64,000 nucleotides of DNA, from the NCBI GenBank assembly GCA_001949185.1, contig BDGG01000005.1, positions 372,001 through 436,000 of the forward strand, read 5' to 3'. This DNA comes from Ramazzottius varieornatus (Eukaryota; Tardigrada; Eutardigrada; Parachela; Ramazzottiidae). This document shows, one piece after another, positions 36,055 through 47,301 of the stretch. Made by a program: the position numbers and the translations under genes. The notes under the pieces are model-generated. The model saw nothing but the letters and a program-made list of their open reading frames with translations. It was not told the DNA's origin and did no database searches. Within the stretch, counting starts at the first letter, position 1, and each line of letters begins with the position of its first letter.

Positions 36055-38348
36055 TCAACTCTCCAGGAGCTGCACGCCCTCTGCCATCACCTGACGAAGC
36101 GTAGCTACAATCTCGGCTAGGTCGCTGAGACTTGCGTAGGCCAGTATACCGCCTTCATTCAGCCAGCAGTCTGTAGCGTCGCGGTCCTACATAACCGCGT
36201 GAAACTACTTTGTTTCTTGGATCTCAGATACATCGCTTAGTAAGTCAGAGATAGAAACTTAGGAAGTAACTGATGAGAAATAAAGAGAGCAGCGTACCGG
36301 GTCGTCGGGATGTAAATACTGCAGCTCGTACTTCCGGTTGTTCTGGACAGAATGCAAGTCGAAGTTGACCAGGGCTTTCGCCAGGTCGCAGCATCCACCA
36401 CCGACGGACCTAAACAGGACTTTGAAAGTATTTCAAATTGCACAAGGATGAGTCTACTTGGAAAATCTTGAGATATTGGGAAGGGATGTGTGCCTTACCG
36501 AAGGATCGCATGTGGCGCGCAAGAGTCCCACTTGAACGTGGTGGCTCGACTCAAGACATACGAGTCCGCCAGTCCAAGAAGGAGAGACAAAAACTTGTAT
36601 CCTGCGCCAGCAGCGTAAATTGTTGTGAAGCGCTCGTCGAGGGCCTCCTTTAACTCATTGGTCTCACTGGGACTCAAGATTACTACGGGAGCTTTGCCAG
36701 TTCCCAGTGGTCGTTCGCAACGGATTTGCGAGTTCACATTCACGCCATGGTACGATATCCCCCAGACGCACCGACTCTGCCACCTGTAATTAACCTCGTG
36801 TATACGATACAGTAGCTAACTTTGCGAGTAGAACCGAGACTTCAGACGAACAAACTTAGCAAAATCAGCTTTGAAGTGGCGCACTCTTCCGGCCAATAAT
36901 ACCGACAACGTGCGCCACTTGGGAACAATCGTATTAAATATGTTTACGGGGTTTCCGGTTGCCGGTGAGTAACTGTTGCTATCTTACTTTTTGGTATGTT
37001 CGTCCATATGATAGAACGGCTGGTTAATGACTCCAGCTACTGGTTCTCCAGTCTTCAAATCGAAGACCCCAATTAGTATGGTCACGCAGTGGATCCCCGA
37101 CAAGAAGACGCCGTGGGAAGGAGGCCGAGCAGTCGCGGAACCGGCGTTGATGTACTCGGATGTGGCATCTGAAAGCGATAATAAAAACAACATTATTTCT
37201 ACCATAAAAAATATTGACAATGATTTGGTTTTTCCGTGACTTTACCCAAGGGATCCACCCACACTCCAAAGCGGTCTTCAGGCAGCTGCAGATTAATGGA
37301 TTTGGCCTTATCTAGCTCGATACCACTTAGGTCGGGATCGTCGTAAACAGCCTTTGTGATTTCTACAGCTGCGGCCTCGTCTCCTCCAAGCACCCCGCGG
37401 AAGAGGTCTTTCATCAAGCTGGCATTTGGAACAATCTGCAGGGAACAGAGCACGTTCACTCTTGGGCTACTTGAACCTTTTGTTAAAAGGAAATGCCAAG
37501 AACGTGGAGAAATACGTGCCTGTAAACTGAGAAATTTCCCACTCTTTGCCGTGAAACCGTATGTCTCTTCTCCGCGGACCTGCGCTCCCAGATATGGAAA
37601 CTGCAACGAAAAAAACAATTTCAACACGGTATTAAATAAGGTGACCCTGGGCGGCACGTTTTCACAGAGCGGTAAGCATTCGAATGAAAACGGCTGGATA
37701 ATTCGTAAAAGTCCCCAGAAGAAAATTCGAGGAACCATTGCTCCTTCACAGTATGGTATCTACAGTATGTGCGACACGTGCTCAACAACAGAAGATGAAC
37801 TGGAGCGCTTCCTGGTGCTCGTGCATTCATAAAAGCGACAAATGTCAGTCAGATTTTTTTTGTTATGGAGCAAAGCGGAAATAATGTCCCTGCATGTTCG
37901 CATAACTTGATCTAAGGCGGGCGCTATATTACTGCATGGCTCTCTGACCAAATTTTATGCCGGCATCAGTAAAAGCCCATTACGTACCTCCCTTCCCAGA
38001 AAATATCGAATGGTTTCCTGCGAATTTTTGTCAGTCATCAATGATAACATTGCAAAATATCAAATGTGAGATCAAGTATTTCTCACCTGTATTGTCACGT
38101 CCGCTAAAGTTTTGAAGTCGGATTTCTTACGGCGAGTATCGAAGTCTTTTTCTGGAATAAAATCTAACGGTATGTAATGCAAAGTACGCAGAGGGCATAT
38201 TACAACGCGTTATGCTAGCAAATGTGGAGAGTTTAATACCTTGAATCAGACTTTCGAAAAGCTCAGAATGACTTCGGACCACTCGCGCTACATTTGCAGC
38301 GCGTTCAGACAGGCTGATTAGCGTCTGCATGACTTTAGCAGCATCCAT
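36055..38348 (-). CDS. INPP1: Inositol polyphosphate 1-phosphatase
   Basis: Exons (minus order): 38348-38240, 38151-38087, 38017-37988 (30 bp), 37600-37520, 37435-37246, 37168-36988, 36783-36499, 36409-36298, 36186-36055. The enzyme removes the 1-phosphate from Ins(1,4)P2 and Ins(1,3,4)P3 and is Li+-sensitive. Seen: SLSERAANVARVVRSHSELF (human SEKAANIARACRQQEALF), SDFKTLADVTIQ, GEETYGFTAKSGKF with the first metal ligands, FGVWVDPLDATSEYI, GIHCVTILIGVFDLKTGEPV, INQPF, RCVWGISYHGVNV, YAAGAGYKFLSLLLGLADSY and FKWDSCAPHAILRSVGGG. The 84-bp segment 37436-37519 is open and in frame; it is either a GC-AG intron or a 28-residue insertion. The intron 36784-36987 carries palindromic element F. Confidence 0.92.
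36849..36945 (-). repeat. Intronic palindromic element, copy F (INPP1 intron)
   Basis: Arms TTGAAGTGGCGCACTC and ACGTGCGCCACTTGGGAACA. The core has TTCCGGCCAATAATACCG, reverse-oriented on the + strand and therefore sense to the minus-strand host gene. Confidence 0.8.
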
Positions 38349-39802
38349 GGTCGGCCCCGTTTCCTGCTTCCTGTCCCAGATTGAATCTTGTCTTGCTCTG
38401 CGGATAGGCTGCATATCCATTGTGAAATTTTCCACAAGTCGATCCACACTGAAGCAAAACGCAGCTCGGATTAAAGCACTACATGCAATGGTTCAAGGGC
38501 TTTCAGCCGAATTCGGAAACCAATAATTATTGGTATTGCATGCACTCACATTTGAATCCAGCACAATATTTCGATCAGCCAAGCATCTGAATCCAGTTTT
38601 GTTCTGAAATCAGAAAGATTAATGTCCCCTCCGTTCAACGGAAATTATACTGGCAGGATATGCTATTTCCGCGACCGTTAGACGCACATGGTGCCGAGCT
38701 TGGTACTCCACACCACGGTGACGCATATATACTGTTCAAATAAACAGTAAAAACGGTCCCATACAGACCGTGTCTCAGCCGCAAACTCTCTCGACTGCGG
38801 CAGGTTGGGACGCTGTAGTGGAGCATCGGCAGATTGCAGAGAACCATTGAGATTAAGGGAGATCGATGGTATAATATACGCTTAGGCAAGTACTCGCTGG
38901 TTGCACGCAACATCCCAACTAGTCAGAGACGGGCACAAGCGTATCATACCCATCGTGATTCGTTTCCACGGCCTGCGCGGGAAGGATCCTCGGTGAGGGC
39001 GGAAGCATTACTTTCCCTCTTGATACCCGGCACGCGCCATCAGCTTGTGCGGGAGCTGGCCCTCGAGGTACTGTATTTGAGTCCGATTCGCTTCAAGTGA
39101 CTACCCGGGGCGAGCCTAGAAAGAAGAAAAAGGTATTGTCATATTTTAGCACATAAAGAAAAGTGATAGTTGAACTTTTCAAGCCAACTTTCAAGTGACC
39201 GTGAACCCAGTTATATCTTACTGGTTCCTGCCTGCAGCCCTTAGCTGTTGCTTGACTCAACACACTACAGCAGGAAAACTCTTCAGCACCTAGAGTCCCC
39301 GCAAAGTACTCGACTCAGATCTGAAGCTGCTTGTTCCAGAAAGGCTCACAAACTATTTCGCCTTGTTTTATGAATTCGGATCAGGTCCAACGTTCAAACA
39401 AATTTTCGTCCATCTCTGCCGGACACTGGGCGGCGGACGCCATAAACGTCGGTGTCAGCAGGCTGTTAACATCAGGCAGTTTGATCCACGCCCTTATCCT
39501 TCCGTTGCTTCACTGATAAAACTGATGCATGTGCATAAAACAACAGAGGCGCACCAGTCGCACCATTTGTTCATCGCAGAAGGGCCCGTGTGCTACCCGT
39601 GCGTGCTGAGCGAAGCGGAGTCATCTGATGACGTATTCGTACGCACATCGCCAATCAACCGATAACTTCCTGCTTTTCCGTTGATTGGAGCCTCACTCTC
39701 TTCTCCTCGCCAGTCGCCATTCCCTATTTCTCCCATTTTACTTGTTGTTGTATTGTTGTAGATTCGTCATCGACTCATTCCTTGAGAGGCAGCTGGTAAT
39801 CC
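38349..39802. other. Intergenic region, INPP1 to TTDN1-like
   Basis: 1.45 kb between divergent genes. It contains a long imperfect hairpin at 38864-38955 and small inverted repeats just left of it (38731-38748 and about 38756-38812). A 100-codon open frame at 39363-39665 has no recognisable motif and I do not call it. Confidence 0.45.
38864..38955 (+). ncRNA. Candidate hairpin RNA (pre-miRNA-like) or MITE
   Basis: The 92-nt inverted repeat pairs CGATGGTATAATATACGCTT with AAGCGTATCATACCCATCG, with small bulges. The pairing resumes inside as CTCGCTGGTTG against CAACTAGTCAGAG, around a loop of about 12 nt. Length and shape resemble a microRNA precursor. Transcription is not shown, the strand is arbitrary, and a small foldback transposon would look the same. 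Confidence 0.35.
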
Positions 39803-40838
39803 ATGGCGGCCAATAACGGATGGGATCAAGAGCACGTCCACGATGTGGCTTCACACTACGTGAGTACGGAGCCTGCAGCTGCACTGTCTGGATCGAATGG
39901 CCTCCTGGCTACTCCGCCGCGACATTTCAGTCCTCAAGGCTTTCGTCCACGAGGTGACTTTCGCGGCAAAGATGACTGGCGTTCAAGAGGCCGTAACATG
40001 CACTCGCGTCCATATCAACCCCGTGGTCCTCCCCAGTTTCGTGGCAGTGGCGATTACCGTGGACGGCCTCCTCAGAACAACTTCTGGAATCAACGTGGCG
40101 GTGTCCCTCCTCGCGGCGGCAGTCACTATGAACAGCATCATTCCTTCAGACCTCAACGTCCCTTTAATCCTCGTGGCAGGTTCGATCGAGGCAGAAGTGG
40201 CGGAAGGGGGAATTTCAGAGTAAGCCTTTACCTCCTTATAATAACAGCCTTCTTATTGATTTATCACGGTTTATTAAGCACCAGGTGTATTAGGATCAGA
40301 GTGATTACTATATATATGACTGACTTATGCTGTTGTGTTTTTACAGCGACCTTACAATCAGCATAGCGGAGGAGGGCAGAGCGGCTTTCATCAACAGAAT
40401 GGTCAACTGCCCATATCAGCTTACTTTCACCCTTCCATGCTGGAGGATCCATGGGCAGCGCCTGAGCCTCGTCAGTGGCAGCAGCACGAAGCTCCTTCTT
40501 CTTCTTCTTCACAGCATGCAGTCGTCGAAGTCGAACCGATAGCGAGTGACGATGCGGAGCTGCAGGGCATCTTGAAGGAGATGAAGAAGGACAATGGTGA
40601 TTCCACTCCAGCAGGAGATATCGGGTCGAAAGTCCAGTTGGACGGTTCGGTTAGCGAGCCTGTAACAGCAGAAAGGGATCAAGTATCATACAGAGAAATA
40701 ACCGAAGGTGCTTCGAATCCAAAAGACAACAGTGTATCCGACGAGACAGCTATGAAAGCGGAGGATGATAACATGGAACCCCCTCAGCTCATACCACACG
40801 AAACGAACGACCCCGTTCCCCATCAAATCACCGAATGA
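39803..40838 (+). CDS. MPLKIP: TTDN1/MPLKIP-like protein with an acidic tail
   Basis: Exons: 39803-40219 and 40347-40838, about 300 aa. The first half is Arg/Gly/Pro/Gln-rich (FRPRGDFRGKDDWRSRGR, FNPRGRFDRGRSGGRGNF), an RGG-like disordered region. After the intron comes ISAYFHPSMLEDPWAAPEP, closely matching the conserved C-terminal motif of human MPLKIP/TTDN1 (NYFKPSMLEDPWAGLEP). TTDN1 is a nuclear protein mutated in non-photosensitive trichothiodystrophy and linked to lariat debranching by DBR1. About 120 further residues, rich in Asp/Glu/Ser, follow the motif; human MPLKIP ends some 30 residues after it. Identification rests on this one motif plus the RG-rich context. Confidence 0.68.
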
Positions 40839-41864
40839 TTTCACTAGCTTCAAATGCTTTTTATTCACATTATTTTCCAGCATTATCGTACGGGCGTTCT
40901 TGTGTTCCAGTTTAAGTGGATAATAATGCGGATGGGCGATTAGTTTTATTAGGCCCGATTTGAACGATCCCTTTAGTTGAGTTCGCTCTCTCAACGTTCT
41001 TTCCATCTACATCACTAAGGATACTATTCGTATACTGTCTGGGCAGCGCAAACTATCTACTGAATTCTTGTCAGCACAGAGTAAAGTTTGGCGTATGGTC
41101 GTTCTTGAAAAACTTTCAGTTCAAGATTACGGTGATAACTGTGACTGCTTCTTTTCAATTACGGTCTGTTCTTTTTCCAACGTTGTCAGTGCTATCGGTC
41201 CCAGCAATAACGAATTAGCTTCCCTATTTCAGCAAAACAATACTGGCGCGTAAACGAAACAGATACTAATTTGGAATGGGGAACCACAAAACAACCGAGA
41301 GGAAACCGACGAAGTCGGACCACGACGTGTGAGTCGGCCACCCGTAAAACAGGGTAGAAATAAGGGTTGCCGACTTCGTCTTTTTCCTCGTATTATCGAC
41401 CCATCAGATACAATCGTCGGTCAGTCCTTTGGGGCTATTTCACTAAGTATCCTTCTTTCTACCGTTTATCACATTTCGTGTTTCGCTTCTTTATAACGTG
41501 TATTTTTCTATCATTTTGTCCGTTTTATCATTTTAAATCGATCGATGCACTGACCACTGTATCTGAAGATGAGTGACTGCTGGTCTTGCCACCGACCTAA
41601 ACCTCGCTACTGCTTCCTGTTTCGGGGGACTTCGGTTCCGGGAGCTTGGAGCAAAGGCTCTCTCGTTCAAAGGTTCGGCTTTACATGAACTAAGGACTAT
41701 AAGTAATAAGCGTTGAATGTAAAATATTTCAGAAATGACAAAATGCGTTAATGAAGACCCAAGTCACGATAACGGTACTCACGCAGGTATGAAGCAAAAT
41801 GGACAGTAACAACAAGAGGATATCTACTGAGGCTGTTCCGTCGGACCAAGCTGGGGCAGGCACA
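40839..41864. other. Convergent spacer, TTDN1-like to CDK12
   Basis: 1 kb between convergent genes. It includes the inverted repeat listed at 41308-41380. No coding exon is recognised. Confidence 0.4.
41308..41380. repeat. 11-bp inverted repeat with 51-bp spacer
   Basis: GACGAAGTCGG (41308-41318) and CCGACTTCGTC (41370-41380) are perfect inverses. A related GAGTCGGCC lies between them. It could be a stem-loop in a 3' UTR or a small foldback element. Confidence 0.6.
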
Positions 41865-44800
41865 TCAGTAAAAGCGCTGGTTTCGAAAGAGAGAAGGATT
41901 TACCGTAGGATGTAACGGTGGTGGAACTTGACCAGGATGTGGTTGTGGCGGAAGATGTTGTTGCGGATGAGGGGGTCGATGTTGAAAAGCCATAGGCTGA
42001 AAGTGACTAGGCTGAATAGGCGGAGGCTCGTACAGATGTTGTTGATGTGGAGGAGCATAATTCAACACTGGTTCCTGCGGTTGAAACTGCATAGGCTGAT
42101 TCTGAATCGCTAACTGTGGGTTCGGGAGTACCACAGGCTGCATGGGCGGAACCTCTAATACTTCACCGGTCGAAGACTGTTTCTCCTGTTTCCGCTTGAA
42201 AGACTTCATCCGTTTGGACCACATTTCGTGGCAGTCTTGCTGGGTAGGTAGCCTGGAAAAGAGACTACTGTGTAAATGTACCAAAAAGCACACTTTCTGG
42301 GGACAAACTGGGTAAAGGTAGATACAGCTGAAAACCGAAACCAATAGATGAAAAAGATTTCATACAGTGCGGGAGGGATGGTATCAAACTCGGCTTCCTT
42401 CAGGAACGGATGATCAAGAGCCTGAGCAGCTGAATACCGCTTAGCAGGATCAAGTTGCAGCATCTTCTCCAACAAATCGAGCGAAGAGTCAGTCAACCTA
42501 CACGTACAAATAACAGATTCTAATTGGAGCAAAGCAACCTGAACTAGGAAAGATAATTCTGTAAAAGTGTCCACAAATTGTTGATAAAAAAACCGTGGTC
42601 CGGTATCTCAACCATACTTTGAAAACTCTTCCTTGAATTTGCGTTTGTAAAACTTCTTCGGACGCATCGACTGGTACAGCGGGAGTTTGACCACATTAGG
42701 CCAGTCCTCTGGCGTCGGACTGCCGCAGACACTGCTGATTCTCTCCAGCTGCGAGATCTCACTGTGGGCTTTGAAGATCGGCTCGCCCAGGAAGAGTTCC
42801 GCCAATATACACCTACAAAAGGAATACGGGGCGCCAGTGGATGTGTCCACTGCACTATAGTGAAACTATGTTGTGGACCATTCGAGGCCTACCATACGAT
42901 TATGGTGAAAGACAGACCAAAAACGAAATTCGATGGACTCACCCACAACTCCATATGTCGACTTCCGGCCCATATCGTTCTTCACCGAAGAGGAGTTCCG
43001 GTGGACGGTACCACAAAGTTATCACTTTGTTGGTATAAGGACGTTCTCGGTCATCTGCTTCAAATATCCGCGCCAGTCCAAAATCCGCAAGCTTGACTTG
43101 TCCTCTGAAAATTAAAGTCTGGATTAGGCTCCAAGCCGGTTTCGAAGAACGAAAATGGAAGACAAACCTATTGTTAACGAGGATATTGGAGCATTTGATG
43201 TCTCGATGAAAGATATGCTTTTGGTGAGCAAAATTCAGAGCTTCTAACAACTGCTTCATGCAAGATGCGATGTGGGTTTGGTCGAAGCGGACGTATCCGG
43301 AATCGAGCAGCCCCATTAGATCATGGTCCATGTACTCGAATACCAAGTAGAAAGCACCTGCAAGAACAAAACGTACCTGATTCACAACGCTCCTTCAAAT
43401 GGACCCACGAATATTTGTCGACTCACCTTCGCGATCACGGCGGAAGTCGACAGCGTCTTGCTTGTCAGTCACGATCTCTAAAAGCTTGACGATGTTAGGA
43501 TGGTCCAACTCGCGCAGAATTTTGATTTCTCGGACGGCTGTGATGGGGAACCCTTCCCTCTCATTTTCCAACCGCACTTTCTTCAGTGCGAGCAGTTCAT
43601 CTGTCAAAAATGCACCGGTAAAAACTTGAACTTCGCACTTGATCAAAACCAAAAGTGCGACGACCAACTCAGATCGATTATGTGCACTTGTTCTACTCAC
43701 CAGCATCATTTTTCGCTTTGTACACCTGTCCATAAGTCCCTTCTCCAATCTGGGAAATAATCTTGAAGCTGGTAACACACCTTTCGCCCCAAGCATGTTC
43801 GTCAGGACCTAACGGCGCAGGACGCGGACGTGTAGGTACTCTGAAAAGACTTGGATGTTTTACACTCGGAACACTAATCGGGAAACATTTACCCAGAATA
43901 ATTACTGTCTTCAACACATCAGCGAGCAATAAGAAACTCTCCACTTACACGACAGGAAGTTTGAGTCTCCGCGGTGCTTGCTCCAGGACAGAAGCGTTCG
44001 ACACAGTTGGCATGGGAAGGCTGGCATACGGTGAGACGATCGTCGACAAAGGTGGAGGAGCAGGTGCGTCCTTTTTCACTTCCGATTCCTTCTCTTTCTT
44101 CACTGGACTTTTAGCCGACGCGGTTACTTTCGGACTTTTCGTCGAACTATTCGGAGTTCGATGCTCATTCAAAGACGGTGAAAAGGTACTGGGACTATTC
44201 TGCTGACTTAGCCTTTCTTTCATCAGAACGGAAGCTAACGAAACATCCGTCGGTCTACTCACCGACCTCGAAGAACGTTTTCGAATCTCGGCCATCAGCG
44301 TACCTTCATCTTGCGGCATATCTTCATCGGGAGGCGTCACTGGCCCTTTTTCTTTCCTCTCCGTTCTTTCATGCTTGTCGTTACGGTTCTTCTGGGGTGT
44401 CTTCTTTGTTGTGGAGCGAGCAGACTTGGGTGGCGTTGGGGAAAGCTCTCGTTCTCGCTCGTAGCGTTTCTTCTGACGGTCGGTATCCTTGTCGGATGTC
44501 CGGTGGTTGCGCTCGTTAGTTGAAGTCTGAGCTTGTCGAGAGCTGGTTCGGTTTCTTTCTCGGTCGCGATCGGAGTTCTGGCGTGAGTGTCGGTCCGGTG
44601 AGAAGCGCTCGGGAAGTGCAGGGGAATGTCTTCTTTCTCTTTTGCTCGGCCGGGGAGATTCCGGAGACCAGTCTCTCGTGTACCGAGATCTTCCAGAGTC
44701 ACTATCAATAAAATGACATCGTTAGTGGCTTTTATCGCTGAATGAAAAATTGCCTTTGACCATTAGTTTCCTAAAATCTGTTCCACCGACATTGTGAGAT

Positions 44801-45984
44801 TCCACTAGTAGAACTCGAGATTATTTGGAGCTGTACTGGAGCGCGCTGAGCGAATTCGACAAGATTGTTTCCCCTGTAGCGCACGGTTTCATTGTTATTG
44901 GCTGAAAACGTGCGCGACTTGGAAGAACGATCTTGTCGAGTTCGTTTTCTTAGTTACTATCTTTCAGTACGTTTTACCTGTTGTCTTTTCGTTTCCGGTC
45001 AGTTGAGTAGTACTCAGAGCGTCTTCGATCAGGGCTATGCTTTCCGTTTGTATGCTCGTCGTCGAAAGGCCAAACCCGTTCCCTTTGGCGTCTTTCTCTT
45101 GGAGCCACTTCCGGTGTTGGACTCCGCCGATACGTCCGCGACTTCTGCTTCTGCTCCACCGGGCTCTGTCGAGACCGCTTTTCATCTTTGACAGTCTCCC
45201 GCTTCTCACTTCTTCGAGACTCCGACTTGTTGCTGTCCGACTTCTCTTTCTTGATCTTCGCCTCCGGCTCCACAGACTTCTCTTTCTTGACCTTCACTTC
45301 CAGTTCAGCTATGTCAGACTTATTGACCGATGGACTTCGACGGCTTCGAGTATCCTCTTTTTCTTTCTTGACGACTTCATGCCTTTCATGCTTACGAGAC
45401 GCTGACTTGGTAGCGCCTTCAGATTTCTCTGCCTTGACCTCCAATTCCGGTTCCGCCACGTCGTCCTCCAACGGACTTCTAGGACCTCGGGTATCCTGTT
45501 TCTCGCTCTTCACAGCTTCATGCCTTTCATGTCTCCGGGAGTCCGATCTGTTGCTTTCCGACTTCTCCTTCTTGATCTTGATTTCGGTTTCCACCACCTC
45601 CAGCTTCTCTTTCTTCACCTTCACTTCCGGTTCCGTCGGGTTTGACTTTTCCCTCTTAACCTTTACTTCCGGTACGTCAGGGTCCTCTTCGGAAGGGCTT
45701 CGAGGGCCTCGTACATCCTTCTTTTCCTTTCTGGCTTCCTGTCTGTCATACGTGCGGGAATCGGACCTGTGGTTCTCGGATTTCTTGGCTTTCAGAGGCG
45801 CTTCTTTCTCCGCGTCTTCAGAAGGACTCCGACGGCTCCGCTGACTTTCTTTTTCACTTCTTCTGGGTACGGTCTTTTTCGGCGAATGGACTACGAGCCT
45901 GGCGACAGACTGGACTTTTTTCGGACTTCTTTCTTCCTCGGATGACTCCATCTGTCTGTTCTTTTCCTTCGCGTCCATCACCAT
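41865..45984 (-). CDS. CDK12: Cyclin-dependent kinase 12/13
   Basis: Exons (minus order): 45984-44978, 44701-43949, 43840-43701, 43600-43427, 43357-43178, 43104-42943, 42812-42618, 42497-42366, 42252-41865. With cyclin K, CDK12/13 phosphorylate the RNA polymerase II C-terminal domain during elongation. Kinase motifs: [17 protein letters not shown] (glycine loop), [17 protein letters not shown] (catalytic Lys), AVREIKIL (PITAIRE-type helix), [64 protein letters not shown]. After the kinase, [14 protein letters not shown] matches the CDK12/13 extension (WQDCHELWSKKRRR). About 590 Arg/Ser/Lys-rich residues precede it, with repeated VKVKKEKS-like units. The C-terminus is Pro/Gln-rich. Intron 1 contains palindromic element G. 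Confidence 0.94.
44851..44947 (+). repeat. Intronic palindromic element, copy G (CDK12 intron 1)
   Basis: The left arm has TTCGACAAGATTGTTTCCCC then TGTAGCGCACGG. The right arm has ACGTGCGCGACTTGGAAGAA then CGATCTTGTCGAGTTCG. The core is TTGTTATTGGCTGAAA. The long outer arms are nearly intact. Confidence 0.82.
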
Positions 45985-46905
45985 CCCCGGCAGATGCTAC
46001 TGTCCACGTGCTAAAGACAACATTAAGGATAACTGTGTCGTAGACAAATATATTTAACACAGCGATTCAGCTGATGAAATGTAGATTGACCAGCATCAGC
46101 GTGTCATGCATCAACGTTCATGGAAGCCTCGGGAGCAGTTTCCACACCTCAGGCACGATTATCATACTGTTTCCTTCGGAAGGTACAAAAATCAAAATAA
46201 TTTCATACATACGCACCCTCTCGTCTAAACGAGGGTTCTAAAACTGCGTTTCGTTTCTGGTCAAAGCATCACATGTACTGCCACCCCAGGGATGAGTCTA
46301 CGGGAAACTTACCTGTGGAACGGTGGGATCGGAGAGTCACACCAGAAGCACAGATTACCAAAAGATAGGATGATCAGGATCATCAACGAAGCAGCTCAAT
46401 CAAGCCTGATCGGATGACCTACGTCCCGCACGTATGCTCTTTCTCAGACTTCAGCCACCTTCCTCAAGCTTGCTCTTCAACAAGTGATACCTGACAACAA
46501 AAAGAAACAACTTTAGCTCATCGCATAAACAGCTTTGAAGATCTGAACTGAGAGAAACTTTATAATACGACGAGCACTTAAATTACGGAAGCAGTGCGCC
46601 ATTGACCTCTGACAATTTTCGGTCTGACACCAAGGGTGACCCGTTGTTTTGGGCCAACTTATGGGTGGAAAGCCCGGGTTACCCGGGCATGCACTTTGAC
46701 ACCAGTAGCAAGCTCTAAACCGGACCGGTTCCGGAGCGTTTAGCCGGTAGCCGATGCCCCACCAATCTTTCCATCATTCGGGTTTCATTCCAGAATCCGG
46801 ACTTCCAGTTTGGCAAACATAGCTCTGGGTTTCTGGGATTCATGCTCGAGCTCATTAGGATCACTCTTGAAACTCCCTCTGTTTGTACTGCGTTGGATCT
46901 CAAGT
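45985..46905. other. Divergent spacer, CDK12 to U1C
   Basis: 921 bp with the promoters of both genes. An 8-bp repeat TGACACCA at 46625-46632 and 46697-46704 flanks about 64 bp containing the palindrome GCCCGGGTTACCCGGGC (about 46672-46688). I see no other feature. Confidence 0.45.
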
Positions 46906-47301
46906 ATGGGTCGATACTACTGCGATTACTGTGACGCCTACCTCACACACGACTCTCCGTCGGTCAGGAAGACTCACTGTAGCGGACGGAAGCACAAGGA
47001 TAACGTCCGGCTATACTACCAGAAATGGATGGAAGAACAGGCCAAGAAGCTGTTAGAAACGGCACAGAAAGGCAGACCTGGTATGCCTGGTCCCTTTGGT
47101 CCTCCTGGCTTCGGAATGCCACCTGGTATGCTCCCTCCTGGATTTAGACCAGGTATGCCGATGCCTGGTGGAATGATGCCCCCAATGATGCCTCCTGGAA
47201 TGAGACCGCCAATGATGCCCTTCCCAGGAATGCCAATGATGCCTCCTCAGTCCCAGATGCCACCTCCACAGTCTCAACAATCGCAGCTTCAGCCAACGTA
47301 G
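46906..47301 (+). CDS. SNRPC: U1 small nuclear ribonucleoprotein C
   Basis: 131 aa, one exon. U1C stabilises U1 snRNP pairing with the 5' splice site. The U1-type C2H2 zinc finger is clear: [20 protein letters not shown] then [20 protein letters not shown] (human [22 protein letters not shown]). The remainder is Pro/Met/Gly-rich, as in all U1C proteins. I start at ATG 46906 (MGRYYCDYC) because the family begins with M-x-x-x-YCDYC; the open frame extends 32 codons upstream but lacks homology there. Confidence 0.96.
   Translation: MGRYYCDYCDAYLTHDSPSVRKTHCSGRKHKDNVRLYYQKWMEEQAKKLLETAQKGRPGMPGPFGPPGFGMPPGMLPPGFRPGMPMPGGMMPPMMPPGMRPPMMPFPGMPMMPPQSQMPPPQSQQSQLQPT

Noticed and set aside
41928-42113. 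61-codon + strand ORF rich in Met/Leu/Arg
   Set aside because: Antisense of the Pro/Gln-rich CDK12 C-terminus.
45188-45844. 218-codon + strand ORF
   Set aside because: Antisense shadow of the repetitive CDK12 N-terminus.
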